A stretch of 64,000 bases of DNA, taken from Phascolarctos cinereus. Its lineage: Eukaryota > Chordata > Mammalia > Diprotodontia > Phascolarctidae. Every line of letters starts with the position of its first letter. The stretch's first letter is position 1. This document shows positions 55,640 to 64,000 of the stretch, piece after piece. Made by a program: the position numbers and the translations under genes. Below the pieces are notes generated by a model, which saw only the letters and a program-made list of their open reading frames with translations, ran no database searches and was not told the origin of the DNA. The DNA lies in assembly GCF_002099425.1 (NCBI RefSeq), contig NW_018343964.1, forward strand, positions 1,226,501-1,290,500, written 5' to 3'.

Positions 55640-57070
55640 TCTGAATCAGAGAAGCTCAAGGTTAGGAGAGGCCATCTAAATCCAATAAATAAATGAACCA
55701 GAACTGTCTCTACAACTTGAAAATAGTTCTCATGATTGCCCTAAGCATTCTTTTCTTTCTGTGTTCCTTGTTTGTGATCCTCCATCTGATCCTCATAGGA
55801 CATGATTTATTAAGTCCTGAGATCACAATCTGATTTATGTATCCTTCCTTTAAACATGGTGCCTAGAAGTGAATACAAGTGGTCTGACTTAGGCAGAATA
55901 TAGCGCCATCCTAATCCTGCACAGTAAATCTCTCAATAGAGCTAAAGACTACATTAGCTTTTTAGCTTGCTGATCATGGACTTGAATTGTTACACTAAAA
56001 TTCCTGTTCTGACCTATAGTTGGCACATTTTATTCTTTTGTCTTATGAAAATTTAAATATTTGCCCTTCTCCAGTGATTCAGTACTTCCATTGTCCAAAG
56101 ATATTTCAAGTATTAATGCTACTGATTGAGAAATTGCATATGTAAGTTCCTTTTCTAACCTGAATGTACTCTACCTATGCCTAGTGACTGGAACTTGCAA
56201 CTTAGATATTATTTTACCATCTCTATAGTTATTTTGAATTTGAATTCCAAATTAACATTTTTTCTGCCCTTTCTAGTCCAAAGATCATTCTGAAACAGAA
56301 AAAAATATGAGTTAAATTGTTGTGCATTCTTTATCGTCATCCCATCCATCAAAAACAGTCATATTATCCCATATTTCAGTAACCTTTCTTCCCACTATAA
56401 TTTTTAAATCTTGTTTTACTTATATTAGCACTTTTTACCAGCTTAACCTCATTCTTAGGTTTAGCATTCATCACAATATTTAAAGGATATGCCATGCTTT
56501 TATATTCCTCTATTTGCTTCCTTGGCTGTCATATTCTATACAATTCTTTTTTGAAAAAGGTAAGTTAGTTGTTGAATTCTCTGTATATCCATAATGGTTT
56601 CTTTTGATTGCCTGACTTTTCTTTCTCCTTGAGATTGTGTCTCTTTCTCTGTGTCTTCTGAATTCCATTCAGCTCCCAATACCTCCTAGTTTTCCTATAG
56701 TTTAATCCATTGTTAGAAAATCTGGTTGTAGTATAAGAACAATAATGCTGAAAATGTAAAAACCAGGCTTTGGTTTTTACTCACTGGCTCTACCAAAGTA
56801 GACACTAGTCCATATTTGACCTTCAAGCCATCATTTGTTGATCCCTTATTTATTCCATGGGACTAGCTTTTCCTAGGTCCCTCCAATGCAATTTTCACTA
56901 ATATATTCTTAAGAGGCATTGCAACTGTCATTACTCAACTGTTTCAGGGGACTAAACCTCAGGATATTGGTATAACTTCTTGGTCATCTAAGGAGAAAAA
57001 ATAGTACATAAGGAGTCAGGTGCTTCTCTGTGAGCCTTCTGAGGGACAGGCCACCAGAATGACCCACAAA
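55640..57070 (-). repeat. CR1/L3-like LINE 3' region, antisense, decayed
   Basis: 'aatacaagtggtctgacttag', 'gactacattagctttttagc', 'tcatggacttgaattgttaca' follow the order I know for the 3' untranslated part of CR1-like repeats in mammals. The assignment weakens beyond about 56300. Confidence 0.5.
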
Positions 57071-57079
57071 GGGAAATTG

Positions 57080-57635
57080 TGCTTAGCTGGATCATTGCTG
57101 TATCTTTGCTGAATATTTTCCCCTATTATGAGAAAGTGAACTTCCTTTTGTTAACTGCCAAATTTTTCATGAGTGTCTCATTTCATTCTAGTTTTTAATC
57201 TAAAGCATCAGTTTAGTATAAGTATGGCTTAGTGACTATTAGAGCTTCTGTAGTTTAAAATTCTGCTGGGGAAGTCCAAACCAAAAGAATGTGAAAACTC
57301 TTAATGAAATTCTGAAGAGAGAATGGGAAACAGTTTCAATGAGGGGAGAAATATGGACTTGTCTCTACATCATTTCTTGTCTGAAGAATTGATGTGGATC
57401 TTGAAGAAATTCACCAAGTAACATTTAAATTTTTAAATGATATATACAGAAAATGGAAAAAAACTGACAGTAAAAATAAATGAATATGAGTATTACACAG
57501 TGCTACAGATGAGGATAAGCAAAGAACTGCAAAGAAAGCTAATAAAAAAGATGACTTGCAGGGGTTTTTGTTTTTGTTTTTGTTTTTGTTTTGTTTATTA
57601 TTTGAGGAAGGGGAAATGAAAGAAAAGTGAAAACT
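57080..57635. other. No gene; (TTTTTG)n at about 57566-57595
   Basis: Unassigned, apart from a short hexanucleotide run. Confidence 0.4.
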
Positions 57636-57639
57636 CTTG

Positions 57640-58082
57640 AGGTGGATAGGATGACTATAACGGATGAGGAAAGAATACAAAGCCACTCAATTCTTGTTTT
57701 CCTTCTGTTTTCTCTGAAAGGAAAATTACCTTTGCTCCAGAAACAGCAAAACAAAAATGTCTAGGACAGGGTTGAATCCCATTATAAGGAGATAATAAGG
57801 GAATGTATAGCTGCCTTTGACAAATCCAAGTCACCTGGGCCTGATGAACCACATCATCACCTACTGAAAGAACTGGAGAATGTTGTTGCTGATGAAGGAG
57901 AATTGAAGAAGTACTGCAGAATCAGAAAAGAACAAATTCTGGCTTAATGTTCAAAATGGAGTAGAGAATAGAGCCCACCAGTGTTACAACAGTGAGTTTG
58001 ACTTCAATTCCTGGGAAAATTGTAGAACACACAATTTGAGAGTTGGTTAATGAACATAATTGGAGGAGGAGCAGCGGTAACT
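57640..58082 (+). repeat. CR1/L3-like LINE ORF2 fragment
   Basis: Codons read KSKSPGPDEPHHH at about 57823-57861; SPGPD is the hallmark before RT domain 0/1 in CR1 and Jockey-type elements. Then 'gtgagtttgacttcaattcc' and 'gggaaaattgtagaacacac' follow (the T-S-I-P-G-K-I-V-E stretch). Frames are broken. Confidence 0.72.
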
Positions 58083-58084
58083 AC

Positions 58085-58580
58085 AAAGGGTTAGCAAAGA
58101 GGTAGCTCATTTGTGCAGAACATAGTGTTGGTAGAGTCAGGAAGACATGAGTTCAAATCCCACTTCAGACACTTCCTAGTTTTGTGATCCTGGGCCTTCA
58201 CTGTGAAATGAGGATAATAATAACACCTAGTCCAAGCACTCAGTAGGTAGGTGGCATGGTGGAAAGAACACTGGGCCTAGAATCAGAAAAATTGCTTTTC
58301 ATGAGTTCAAATCCTGCCTCAGAAACATACTAGCTGTGTGTGACCCTGGGTAAGTCACTTAATCCCATTTGTCTCAGTTTCCTCATCTATAAAAATGACC
58401 TGGAAAAAGGAAAGGATAAACCACTGCAGCATCTTTGCCAAGAAAACCCCAAATAGGGTCACAAAGAGTCAGATACAACTGAACAACTCCCAGCATTCTT
58501 ATGAGGGTCCAGTGAAATAATATTTGTAAAGCACTTAGCACAATGCCTGGTACATTGTAGGAACTAAATAAATTATAAAA
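58085..58580 (+). repeat. MIR/THER-like SINE split by a SINE
   Basis: Left part 58085-58245 ('gagttcaaatcccacttcaga', 'gtgaaatgaggataataata') and right part 58495-58580 ('gtaaagcacttagcacaatg') belong to one MIR-like element. Confidence 0.72.
58248..58492 (+). mobile_element. tRNA-derived SINE, long-tail form, nested in MIR-like element
   Basis: 'aggtaggtggcatggtggaa', 'gagttcaaatcctgcctcag', 'gtgaccctgggtaagtcact', 'gtcacaaagagtcagataca' and 'actgaacaactc'. The 'ccaagca/cccagca' flanks may be an imperfect duplication. Confidence 0.88.
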
Positions 58581-58589
58581 AGCCTGAAG

Positions 58590-59000
58590 AAGAGAACCAC
58601 TTCAAAACACCAAAAAGCAAATCCCTGAAGGAAAACAGCTAGTGAAAAATTCAACTAGAATTCCTGAGACAAAAAAAAATACTTTTTTTTAAAGGGACTA
58701 AATGATTGTGTAAATAAAAAAAGAACAGTAGGGGGGAAATTGTAAAAGAAATGAGACCTATGGAAGAAAGAACTGGAAAGAGAATTAAGAGCTTAGCACA
58801 AAAGTTACACCAACATGCATAAGCAATAAACACTTTGAAAATGAGAATGGACCAAATAGAAGTTAACTACTGAAAGATATATGATTTTAAAACAAAGCCA
58901 AAAGACTGAAAAAAAAAGTGTGTTATCATATAACAGGATGAACTGATATAGAAAACAGATCAAGGAGAGCTAATTTAAGAATCATTAAACTACCTTTGAG
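58590..59000 (+). repeat. Old LINE-1 ORF1 fragment
   Basis: Coiled-coil-like purine-rich sequence, then 'agaatggaccaaatagaagtt', 'aaacagatcaaggagagcta' and 'gaatcattaaactacct', aligning with the N-R-[S/I]-R-R-E-N-L-[K/R]-I-I-[G/K]-L segment of the HAL1 copies. Ends abruptly at about 59000. Confidence 0.65.
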
Positions 59001-59400
59001 ATTCAGTGTGGCATCTTCAGGATATTCTCTGTCATGTCAGCACAGCGTGTTAGGAACCTCACATCCCTTGGACTTTCAAGGTCCTCACTTTTCTTTCTCT
59101 GGATATCCCTCCAATCTGGAGGCCAGAACCTTTAAGGATGGGTGTGTCCCTGGCGCTCTGTTGTTCCCCTGTTCTGGTATTGGTCCTGCTTGTGGCCAGA
59201 AGTTTCTGTTAGAAAACTCAGGAATAAAGGAGTTTGGAGAGTTAAGGCAAGATTTTCCTTGTGTAGTAGTTATCTTAAGGCAGGAGTGGGTAGAATAGTT
59301 TCACAGTCGTAAATAAAGTTTTATTGTGTTTAAAAATGTAAAAGCCATTCTTAGTGTTGTAGAAACGGAGGCAACTGGGGCTGGACCTCTGTCTTAAAGA
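59001..59400. other. Unassigned; possible hAT-type tip at 59310-59385
   Basis: 'ataaagttttattgtgtttaa' and 'gtaaaagccattcttag' recall a terminal word of hAT (Charlie-type) elements. The 100-codon frame at 58996-59298 has no recognisable domain. Confidence 0.3.
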
Positions 59401-59990
59401 ATGAATATCCCTGACAAGTTATTCCTCCTTGTGTTTCATTATCCAGGCTACAACAACGTGGATGTCATTATGCAGTACTTGTTAGCTAGGAAGGCAACAA
59501 GCCTGTATGCTGTGATTTCTTCTAACACAAAGTGCTGAGACAAAGTCATGCATAAAATAGATGCAGAATTTGCACTTTGCAAGCAGTTGCCAACAACTTC
59601 CTGATAAAATCCAAGAACCAGTGTCTAATTCGACTTCCACCTTCTTCTCCATGCTATTTATGAGGGGGCACCGAAGTTTAAGGCTGGGAAGGGGCAATGG
59701 CTCCTCAAGTTATCTCGGGCTCCTCCTCCTCCTGTGGCTCCAAGGGGCAGGGAGGAGGCCTGGGTTGGGTTGGGCTGGGTTGAGTACAGGCACCGGGTGG
59801 ACAGTAGGCTTCAAGGGAGCCGCGAGGTCCGGCTTCCCTCCTCCCTCTGCGCTTGCTCCGGCTTCCCAGAACTGGGCTTACACTTCACAAACTGCTCTGT
59901 TCTTTAAAACCATTTCCTTAGATTCATCACAATTATGAAAACACCACCTACACCCCTAAAATTTTCATTTTCATCCACGACACTCAGTAG
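59401..59990. other. Unassigned segment with a G+C-rich patch (about 59640-59880)
   Basis: Locally the most G+C-rich and CpG-containing non-repeat DNA in the window ('ggagccgcgaggtccggcttc'). The frame 59561-59938 (125 codons) has no domain that I recognise. A small CpG island or a pseudogene fragment is possible. Confidence 0.35.
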
Positions 59991-59999
59991 TGCCATGTT

Positions 60000-60513
60000 T
60001 GTTGTTTTCTACCTTTTTTTTTCCGACACATGTAACAATCACTAAGAAAAAGTTGGTAATTGTCAAATTTAACAATTCCCTGTTATGTCCTTGATAAGGG
60101 ATCCAGGACGCTGGCAAACTCCTAGTAAACCCTTCAGCAAGTAGTGTCCAACTCCCTCTTCTCTTTTCTTCTGATCCTTCCGGGATTATTTCTCATTTTA
60201 CAACACTGACATTATTTAATGGACGAGAAGGAAATGTTTCCTTCTTATTGAGTTTCCAGCTACTATTTTTTTTTTCAGGAAAAGTCTCATCTTTATTATT
60301 TAGCTTCAAGTTTTCAGTGATCTTTTAAGTAAAAGGGAAGAATTTCTTTTCTGTCACAATATGCTCCTCACCCATTTCATTATACAGGGGAAGATTACCC
60401 TTTGCTTCCTCGGATCCTTTTTCTTCTTTGATTTTATGTTTAAGTATTTCTTCTATTTCTAGTAGTAAAGGGCTGCTGCTATTCTGGGCTAATGAGGAAG
60501 TTTGCCAAAGATG
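60000..60513 (-). pseudogene. Coding-like remnant, protein not recognised
   Basis: On the minus strand a stop-free frame of about 62 codons (60513-60328, stop 60325-60327) reads LLLEIEEILKHKIKEEKG, then EEAKGNLPLYNEMGEEH and IVTEKKFFPF. It is Lys/Glu-rich, helical-looking and unlike the local transposons. The same frame continues past the stop (KITENLKLNNKDETFPEKKK). No ATG in frame. It could be an exon remnant or processed pseudogene; I do not recognise the family. Confidence 0.35.
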
Positions 60514-60559
60514 TCAGTCCCACTCACACCTCTCCCCCCACCCCCATCATGCTGGTCTT

Positions 60560-60862
60560 ATTACTCCTTCCCAGACACTTGATAGGCTGATCTCTCCAGC
60601 CACTCCCTTTTACTCGTCAGATTGAGAAAAGAATGGTAAGGGAGAAGTGGACAAGACACCACCCCCCATACCAAACACAGGTTATCACAGATTTTGCAGC
60701 CAAAGCCATTGACTTACTTGCCTAGACAGACTCAGGTCTCTCTGCTTTGGAAATTCATTAAACATGAATCAATAATTCTCTTTCACTGATCAATCACCCA
60801 GGCAAATACTTTTTTCTTTTCAAATACATACAATAGTGTAAAATCTGTTTCTTTTCTTCAGC
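60560..60862. other. No gene recognised
   Basis: Unassigned sequence with a C-rich patch at 60530-60545. Confidence 0.4.
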
Positions 60863-60865
60863 ACT

Positions 60866-61122
60866 CACTAATAAGCAGTGAGGTGGCCCACATGGTACGG
60901 AGTTGGGCCTGGAATCAGGAAAATCTGCATTCAAATCTGGTCTCAGACATTTACTAGATTGTGACCCTAGGCAAATCACTTTACCTCTGTCTTCCTCAGT
61001 TTCCTCAGCTGGATAATTGCAACTATCTTCCAGAGTATTGAAAGCATCATATAAAATAATATTTCCAAAGTGCTTAGCACAGTTCCTGACACAAAGTAGC
61101 TACTTAATAAATTCTTGTTCCT
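60866..61122 (+). repeat. MIR/THER-like SINE
   Basis: 'gcagtgaggtggcccacatgg', 'caaatctggtctcagacattt', 'cctcagtttcctcagctgg', 'aagtgcttagcacagttcc' in full order. Confidence 0.8.
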
Positions 61123-61199
61123 TCCCAAGCCTCTGCTATTCAATCAGCTGCATATGTGCATCACATTAGCCGAGAACTTTGCCATATATTTTACAGAAA

Positions 61200-63120
61200 A
61201 AAAAATTGAAGCCATTTCTTATGACCTTCCTTTTCTCCCCTTTTCCTCATCTCATATCATTCATATTCATTCTGGTGCTATCCACTCTTTCACTTCTGTC
61301 TTTTATGAAGAGGTGACCTTACTCTTTACGAAGATAATCTCACTACCTGCTCAAATGATTCCCATTCCTTCCCATCTCATTTAAGGTAGTATGTCCTCTT
61401 CTCATCCCCACTCCATCACTTGTTTTTAATCTCTCCCTATCTATTGGCTCCTCTGCTGCTTACTAACATGCCCATATATCCTCCAAAAAAAGCCTCCCTT
61501 TATCCTTTCATGCCTAATAACTACTATCCCACATCTCCTCTGTCCTTTGTGGCTAAATTATTTGAAAAGTCTCTCTAAAATAGATGTCTCCACTTTCTCC
61601 CCTCTTACTTTTTTCTTATCCCCTCACAGTGTAGTAGCTAACTTCAGCATTCCACCAACACTGCTCTTTCTTACCAATGATCTTCTAATTGATTAATCCA
61701 ATGAACTTTATTCTATCCTCATTCTTCTATACCTCTCTGGAGCCTTTGGCACCACTGATCACCTTGTCTCCTTGAAACTCTCTTCTCTATAGGTTTTTGG
61801 AACACCGCTTTCTCTTTGATCTCCTCCTAACCTTTCTGACCACTACTAGGTCTCCTTTGCTGAATCCTCATTCAGATCATAGCTTCTAACCACAGGTGTC
61901 CCACACAGTTCTGTCCTGGACCCTCTTTTATTTCTGCTTTATATTATTTCATTTGGTAAGCTAATCAGTTAGCAAAGATTTAATTATCTTCTCTTTGCTG
62001 ATGATTCTCAAATCTACTTATTTTGTTGCAACCTACCTCTCTGTTTGCTAGACTTAATCACTGAATGGTCATTGCCTCATTCAAACTGAGAGCTTGGGAA
62101 AACCTTAGCTTAAAAAGGCCAAGGTCTCCCACTGCATCCAAGGCTATCTCCAGTCTATCTGATCTATATCTTGCCATTGGACTCAGATGGCTCCAGAGGA
62201 GAAACTGAGGCTGGTGTCTTTGCTCAGCTTTCCTCTATTTGAATCCAGTTCTCATGCTAATCATGGCATCACCTTCCTGATGTCCTCTTTGAGAATGAAG
62301 GACAAATAACAAGAACCTCTCTGTTAAACTCCAATCTTGAATCTCCAGCTGCCTTTCAGACATCTTAAAGTGAATGCCCAATAGACATCTCTAACGCAAC
62401 ATCTCCAAAACTGAACTCATTATGTTTCCCCCTAAATCCTCCTTACCTTCTCTACGACTGTAGAGTACGATATCATTCTCCCTGTCCCTGAGGCTCACAA
62501 CCTACATGTTATCCTCCAATCTTCACTATGCCTCACCTTCAATATCCAGTCCTTTGTAAAGGTCTGCCAATTTCAACTCTGGAGCATCTTTCAATACTCT
62601 GCATTCTATCATCTGACACTGCCATTACCCTGGTGCAGGTCCTCATCACTCTCCCCTAGACTATCTCACCCCACTCTAATTCATCCACCATTCAGCCATG
62701 AAAGTAATTTTCTAAACTGCAAGTCTGACCATGCCAACTCCCTACTCAATAAATTCCAGTGGCTTCCTATTGCTTCAAAGATCAAACCCGAAATGATCTA
62801 TTTCACACTCCTAATTTCCCAGTCTTCTTATACTCCATTCCCACTTACATCCTCTTTGATCCAGTGAAACTGGCCTCTATTTTCTACAAACAAGGCATTC
62901 CATCTCTTGGCTCTGAGTATTTTCTCTCATAGGCTACCTATTTATCTTGTCTATAACTTGTTTGCACATATTTGTTTGCTTCTTATCTCCCTCATTAGAT
63001 TATATGCTTGTTGAGGACAGGGAGTGTTTTTTGCTTCTTTTTCTATTCCCAGCACTTAGCATAGTATTTAGCACCTTACACAGATAGAAGTGGTTAACCA
63101 ATGTTTATTGACTGACTCAC
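61200..63120 (+). mobile_element. L2 LINE, long 3' portion including reverse transcriptase relic
   Basis: About 1.65 kb of L2 plus one SINE insertion. Recognisable coding words: L-S-G-A-F-G-T-T-D-H at about 61732-61761 (the domain A region, normally L-S-A-A-F-D-T-V-D-H); V-L-D-P-L-L-F at about 61915-61935; and the catalytic L-F-A-D-D box at 61991-62005. The 3' part follows the L2 order to the terminal 'aatgtttattgactgact' at about 63100. Frames are broken, as expected for this ancient family. Confidence 0.88.
62035..62325 (+). mobile_element. Marsupial SINE inserted in L2, with 11-bp duplication
   Basis: 62046-62314, flanked by acctctctgtt at 62035-62045 and 62315-62325. Contains 'ggtctcccactgcatccaagg', 'tctatatcttgccattggac', 'ctccagaggagaaactgagg' and ends 'tgagaatgaaggacaaataac'. 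It is a different family from the tRNA-derived SINE above; I know it as a dispersed marsupial repeat but will not assign a name. Confidence 0.8.
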
Positions 63121-63124
63121 TAAC

Positions 63125-64000
63125 ATTTATTAACAACTTTATTATACTTAATAAGCACAACATAAAAAAGCAAACAGAATCTTAAGAAATAGAGATTTCT
63201 TGAACAGCCATACCTCTCCCAGGAAAGAAGACAAAAGGGAAAGAAAAAAGTGATAGTATGCTAGCTCTGATAACAGTATTTCAACAGTCCCATCAACCCA
63301 ACATTTGTCTCCACTATATACTTCAGTGACTCAGACCCACTCTTGTAGTCCACTGCCCAAGATCTCATGGCTTGCTGCTTTCCCTCCATGCCTTCTTCAT
63401 ATACAGAGCCTTTTGATTCATGAACATAGCTACATTACTTCTTTGGAGCCCATGTGACTGCACTTGGTGCTTTTGTATCTTATTCCCAGTGCAAATTCTG
63501 AAAGGCTGCAATTAGCTTGTGAGTCTGGCCCTATCATTCATAGGGTCAAGATAGCTCCCTCAAGGCTGAGGAAGGGAACACTGTGGTAATTTTCACCCTA
63601 ATAGTAGCTATCAATCTCTAGTATCCAGATCTCTTTGATAACTTTAAGAAGACACTACACATTTTTTTTCCTTTAAATGAACACTTTATTCTCCATGTTA
63701 ACCTCAACATTGGAGAAGTATCTTAGAGCTCTTTACCTTCTCTTCTAGAAGGAAAACCATTCTCCACTACTTTAAGCATAAATATCACTTACATGGACAG
63801 ATCATAAAGACAAACATCTAAGGAGGTCATGGAGAAATTATTTTTACTCTATATAGTCACTAGAACTAAAGCCTCAGTCCTTTGAAATTCTTACTAGAAG
63901 TTCATTGTTGTTGTTTTTAACAGCTCCTGTGGAGGATTTTATGCTACTTATGTATGTAATTGGTGAATTATCCAACCAATAAGCTGGAAGTGTCAAGTGA
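63125..64000. other. No gene or repeat recognised
   Basis: Unassigned, no long frame, no recognised mobile element. Confidence 0.45.

Noticed and set aside
58996-59298. 100-codon frame as a gene
   Set aside because: No domain, no codon or splice context, and adjacent to decayed L1 and possible hAT sequence.
59310-59385. hAT DNA transposon terminus
   Set aside because: Only a short word resembles a Charlie-type end; no inverted partner or 8-bp duplication was found.
59561-59938. 125-codon Gly/Leu/Ser-rich frame
   Set aside because: Explained by the G+C-rich patch, which lowers stop frequency; no motif recognised. Kept only as part of an unassigned region.

Overview
The window is mammalian and almost certainly marsupial nuclear DNA: A+T-rich, intergenic or deep-intronic, and built mainly of retrotransposons. 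The taxon call rests on three things. There are many copies of a tRNA-derived SINE ending in an 'agctgcccc' head and a 'gtgaccctgggcaagtcactta' box. L2, MIR/THER-like and CR1-like relics are abundant. LINE-1 5'UTRs and ORF1s are of the type I associate with marsupials. I cannot name the species. I found no convincing host protein-coding exon, tRNA, rRNA, snRNA or CRISPR array; the open frames longer than 60 codons are either parts of LINE-1 or chance frames.

The dominant content is a cluster of 'half-L1' (HAL1-like) elements: a LINE-1 5'UTR and ORF1, no ORF2, then a long purine-rich 3' region. Copies lie at 7804-10570 (+), 11219-14114 (-), 16531-19491 (+), 26456-27407 (+, partial), 33194-35580 (-), 45159-48115 (-) and 49772-54498 (+, interrupted). 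An older relative at 43116-49374 (-) still carries an ORF2 C-terminal piece. Conventional 5'-truncated L1 ends lie at 3433-4184, 30635-31190, 37600-39030 and 51265-52425, and a shattered plus-strand L1 spans about 31.2-37.2 kb.

Layout. 0-7.8 kb: sparse old repeats plus one L1 end with a clean target duplication. 7.8-19.5 kb: three near-complete HAL1 copies, two of them in inverted orientation. 19.6-30 kb: L2, CR1-like and MIR-like relics and an unclassified repeat shared with 16.2-16.5 kb. 30-39 kb: nested L1 material, including a local duplication and a HAL1 inside an L1. 39-42.8 kb: quiet. 42.8-49.7 kb: an L2 split by an old L1/HAL1, itself split by a younger HAL1. 49.8-54.5 kb: a HAL1 with three successive 3' ends, internally hit by an L1 and a SINE. 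55-64 kb: CR1-like, MIR and L2 relics, a small G+C-rich patch and an unidentified coding-like remnant.

The most interesting signals are: (1) an antisense reading frame in the HAL1 5'UTR that stays open in seven copies, reminiscent of primate L1 ORF0; (2) HAL1 copies sharing a doubled 3' terminus, and one with a third; (3) an older element that looks structurally intermediate between L1 and HAL1; (4) a probable L1 3' transduction inside a HAL1. Everything is read by eye; identities and ages are estimates.
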